Source: Burkholderiales bacterium
Lineage (GTDB): Bacteria; Pseudomonadota; Gammaproteobacteria; Burkholderiales; Burkholderiaceae_C
Assembly (NCBI GenBank): GCA_005793295.1
Contig: SXSX01000226.1
Coordinates: 1-6,785 of the forward strand
DNA: 6,785 nt
Direction: 5' to 3'
In this document: in pieces, positions 5,042 through 6,785 of the stretch
Layout of the letters: the number at the start of each line of letters is the position of its first letter
How positions within the stretch are numbered: position 1 is the first letter of the stretch
Notes under the pieces: model-generated
The model's input: only the letters and a program-made list of their open reading frames with translations
Told to the model about the DNA's origin: nothing
Databases searched by the model: none
Position numbers and translations under genes: made by a program

Positions 5042-6421
5042 TTATCTTGGATTAAAAATACCCAAGGCCGCTTTTGCAATCTCATCGCCATGCTCTTGAA
5101 CAAAGTGCCCGGCCTGTGGCAACACAAGAACCTCTGAACAACCCCGAATCTGACTTTGCAAGTGGCGCATGACCGACTCACCCAAAACGGGATCTTGTTG
5201 ACCAATCGCCATGAAACTTTTTCCAGTCCAGTCATTAAGCCAAAAATCACGAGCCGAGCGGGAAAGCGCCGCACCGTCGTCAGTCGTATTTTCAGGAACT
5301 CGCTGAGGAAACGCACGCAAAGCGGCCCGGTGGCCTCGGTCAGGAAACGGCGCGTTATAGGCTTGCCATTCTTCTTCAGTCATTTGCGGATTACCCCGCG
5401 CCAATAAACGACCCACATCAAACTCAGGGTTTTTCTCACACCAACCGCGCCACGCGACAAACCCGGGCGACAAAGGAACATCCCCCGTAGCGAGCATGGT
5501 ATTCATTACCAGCAAGCCAGAAAATCGCTCGGGCGCTGCCATGGGCAAGGTCAAACCCAAAATACCGCCCCAGTCTTGAACCACCAAAACGATATTGCGT
5601 AAGTTCAAACGCTCAATGAACTCAAGCAAGACCTGGCGGTGAAAGGTAAACGTATGGGCGCTGTCTTTTTTGGGCTTGTCGCTTTTTCCAAAACCGATCA
5701 GATCAGGCGCAATCACTCGCTGCCCTGCCCCAGCAAAAACGGGAATCATCTTGCGGTACAGGTAACTCCAGGCTGGGTTGCCATGTAAACACAGGTAGGT
5801 TGTTGGTGCATCAAGGGGACCCTCATCCAGGTAATGCATGCGCAAACCATTCAAGGCAGGCAAGTCACTTAGGTAGTTGGGTTGCCAAGGATAGTCCGGC
5901 ATGTTGGCAAAGCAATCCTCGGGAGTTCTCAATGCGTCTTCACGCACTGGGTTCGCTGTCACCCTCTTCGGCTTAAAAAAATCATGCAAAACGGCAGCGC
6001 ACTCCGAAGCGAGAACTCCGCCTAAGACTTCGGTTTGGTGGTTTAAATCTGCGGAGGCGAACAGATCCATCACTGAGCCAGCCGCGCCCGTTCGAGGCTC
6101 GGCAGCACCAAAAACGACGCGCTTGAGTCGCGCATGGAGCACTGCGCCTGCGCACATGGCACATGGCTCCAAAGTCACAAACAACTCGCAACCGTCTAGG
6201 CGGTAATTTCCCAGCGCTTGAGCCGCCGCCCGTAACGCGGCACTTTCTGCGTGGGCCGTGGGGTCGTGCTGGCCAATGGGGGCGTTGTGACCCACAGCAA
6301 TTAGCGCTCCATTTTTAATAACCACTGCCCCAACAGGCACCTCTCCGCCTTGCCCTGCGAGCGCCGCCTGCGCCAACGCCAAGCGCATCCAGTGCGTATC
6401 AGGCGGCGAAGTTTCAGGCAT
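5042..6421 (-). CDS. tadA: tRNA adenosine(34) deaminase TadA fused to a DhlA-like haloalkane dehalogenase
   Basis: One open frame of 459 residues with two complete domains. Residues 1-153 are TadA, which converts A34 to inosine in the anticodon of tRNA-Arg(ACG): EVPVGAVV (27-34), the zinc site H57-A-E59 with E59 as proton shuttle, PCAMC (C87, C90), and the closing CAAVLHDFF. Residues about 160-459 are an alpha/beta hydrolase closely resembling haloalkane dehalogenase subfamily I (DhlA of Xanthobacter), from ALRTPEDCF and NYLSDLP through LHGNP (H213-N215) and LIGFGKSDKP to the nucleophile D283 in VVQDWGG, the acid D410 in AIGQQD and H439 in AGHFVQE. W284 and W324 fit the two halide-binding tryptophans of DhlA. 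The linker is only about ten residues (VTANPVRED). The TadA start matches E. coli TadA spacing (HWMRLAL). The gene overlaps the paiB-like gene by 8 bases and precedes ldcA. Separate translation of the second domain from an internal GTG is possible. The halogenated substrate, if any, is unknown. Confidence 0.92.
   Translation of the reverse strand: MPETSPPDTHWMRLALAQAALAGQGGEVPVGAVVIKNGALIAVGHNAPIGQHDPTAHAESAALRAAAQALGNYRLDGCELFVTLEPCAMCAGAVLHARLKRVVFGAAEPRTGAAGSVMDLFASADLNHQTEVLGGVLASECAAVLHDFFKPKRVTANPVREDALRTPEDCFANMPDYPWQPNYLSDLPALNGLRMHYLDEGPLDAPTTYLCLHGNPAWSYLYRKMIPVFAGAGQRVIAPDLIGFGKSDKPKKDSAHTFTFHRQVLLEFIERLNLRNIVLVVQDWGGILGLTLPMAAPERFSGLLVMNTMLATGDVPLSPGFVAWRGWCEKNPEFDVGRLLARGNPQMTEEEWQAYNAPFPDRGHRAALRAFPQRVPENTTDDGAALSRSARDFWLNDWTGKSFMAIGQQDPVLGESVMRHLQSQIRGCSEVLVLPQAGHFVQEHGDEIAKAALGIFNPR
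5930..5969 (-). other. TadA-dehalogenase junction with candidate internal starts
   Basis: In the fusion frame, GTG codons at 5962-5960 (residue 154) and 5947-5945 (residue 159) and a TTG at 5932-5930 (residue 164) fall exactly where a free-standing DhlA-type protein would begin (its N-terminus resembles ALRTPEDCF). The purine run GAAGAGG (5969-5963) lies 15 bases before the second GTG, which is a little long for a Shine-Dalgarno. A separately made dehalogenase is therefore possible but not shown. Confidence 0.35.
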
Positions 6422-6785
6422 TCAAACCCATTTGGCGCATCCATTGTCCCAGCGCTTTTTCATCCGGACTGCCCGCGTCATAGATCTCGAGCATGCGGCC
6501 GTGAGCCTCAGGTCGGTGTTGATTCACTTTAACTTTACACTGCAACTCGATGATTTTCAATGAAAAAGCGACAATTCCACTGAGCATTTTTCTGGTGTAG
6601 TCTTCCGGAAGTGCTCGCCACTGGTCTGCGTAGGCGGGCTCGTGATCGGCGATTAATTGTTTAAGAAGAGCATCCTTTGCGGCGTGGCCGTCCAAGATTT
6701 CTGCCTCTATCGTGCAGTGCACAGCCACATAGTTCCAGGTTGGAACCCGAACGAGGTCGGGGTAAACCTTGGGCGACATGTACGC
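6414..6785 (-). CDS. C-terminal part of a PaiB-like FMN-binding protein (cut by window edge)
   Basis: The frame is open through the right edge: two more codons (Ala-Tyr) precede the ATG at 6779, so the gene begins outside the window and that ATG is internal. The visible 123 residues start AYMSPKVYP and continue VRVPTWNYVAVH, which is the signature of the PaiB family (compare Y-ISP-WY and VPTWNY), split-barrel FMN-binding proteins originally described as negative regulators of sporulation and protease genes in Bacillus. The later part has the family's acidic loop, an amphipathic stretch (ALPEDYTRKMLSGIVAFSLKI) and a KVNQHRPEAHG segment matching the usual K-SQNR region. The real role in proteobacteria is largely unknown and could be flavin-dependent reduction rather than regulation. 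Its stop overlaps the tadA start by 8 bases, so the two are probably cotranscribed. Full length is usually about 200 residues. Confidence 0.85.
   Translation of the reverse strand, partial: AYMSPKVYPDLVRVPTWNYVAVHCTIEAEILDGHAAKDALLKQLIADHEPAYADQWRALPEDYTRKMLSGIVAFSLKIIELQCKVKVNQHRPEAHGRMLEIYDAGSPDEKALGQWMRQMGLNA

Noticed and set aside
5029..5316. N-terminal extension of the ldcA frame into the upstream gene
   Set aside because: The extra 96 codons lie inside the dehalogenase coding region in another frame and resemble nothing; a ribosome site and the family N-terminus fix the start at 5028.
5156..6206. Plus-strand open frames opposite the tadA fusion
   Set aside because: They are short, basic, Ser/Arg-rich translations lying antisense to a gene whose catalytic residues are all present.

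Overview
The window looks like a chromosomal housekeeping segment from a betaproteobacterium, most likely order Burkholderiales. This rests on gene order (mltG-tmk-holB-tatD followed by a secreted ankyrin protein) and on the style of the protein motifs; the genus cannot be fixed from the sequence alone. Base composition is moderate, a little above half G+C by eye. TGA is used as an ordinary stop by several genes here (tmk, holB, ldcA, the paiB-like gene), so the standard bacterial code applies. No tRNA, rRNA, CRISPR array, insertion sequence or prophage gene was seen.

Plus strand, 1-4044: a tightly packed, partly overlapping run of five genes. mltG (cut by the left edge) encodes the membrane-bound endolytic murein transglycosylase, but its reading frame carries a TGA at 186-188, between the membrane anchor and the rest of the protein. 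It is followed by tmk (thymidylate kinase), holB (DNA polymerase III delta prime), a YcfH-type TatD metal-dependent hydrolase, and a small exported ankyrin-repeat protein. The tmk/holB, holB/tatD and tatD/ankyrin junctions overlap by a few bases, so translation is probably coupled. tmk and holB both serve DNA synthesis, while MltG acts on nascent peptidoglycan.

4045-4119: a short A+T-rich gap between convergent genes, with two weak inverted repeats and no convincing terminator.

Minus strand, 6785-4120: a second compact group, transcribed right to left. It begins with the C-terminal part of a PaiB-like FMN-binding protein (cut by the right edge). Next, overlapping it by 8 bases, is one uninterrupted 459-codon frame joining a complete TadA tRNA adenosine deaminase to a complete DhlA-type (subfamily I) haloalkane dehalogenase. 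Last comes ldcA, a peptidoglycan-recycling LD-carboxypeptidase, 13 bases further on.

The two points most worth attention are the TadA-dehalogenase fusion, in which both halves keep their catalytic residues, and the in-frame stop in mltG. Smaller points are the absence of a pilZ gene between holB and tatD, an A/T-only-wobble start to the ankyrin gene, and a marked preference for the codon pair GCC-CAA in the plus-strand genes.
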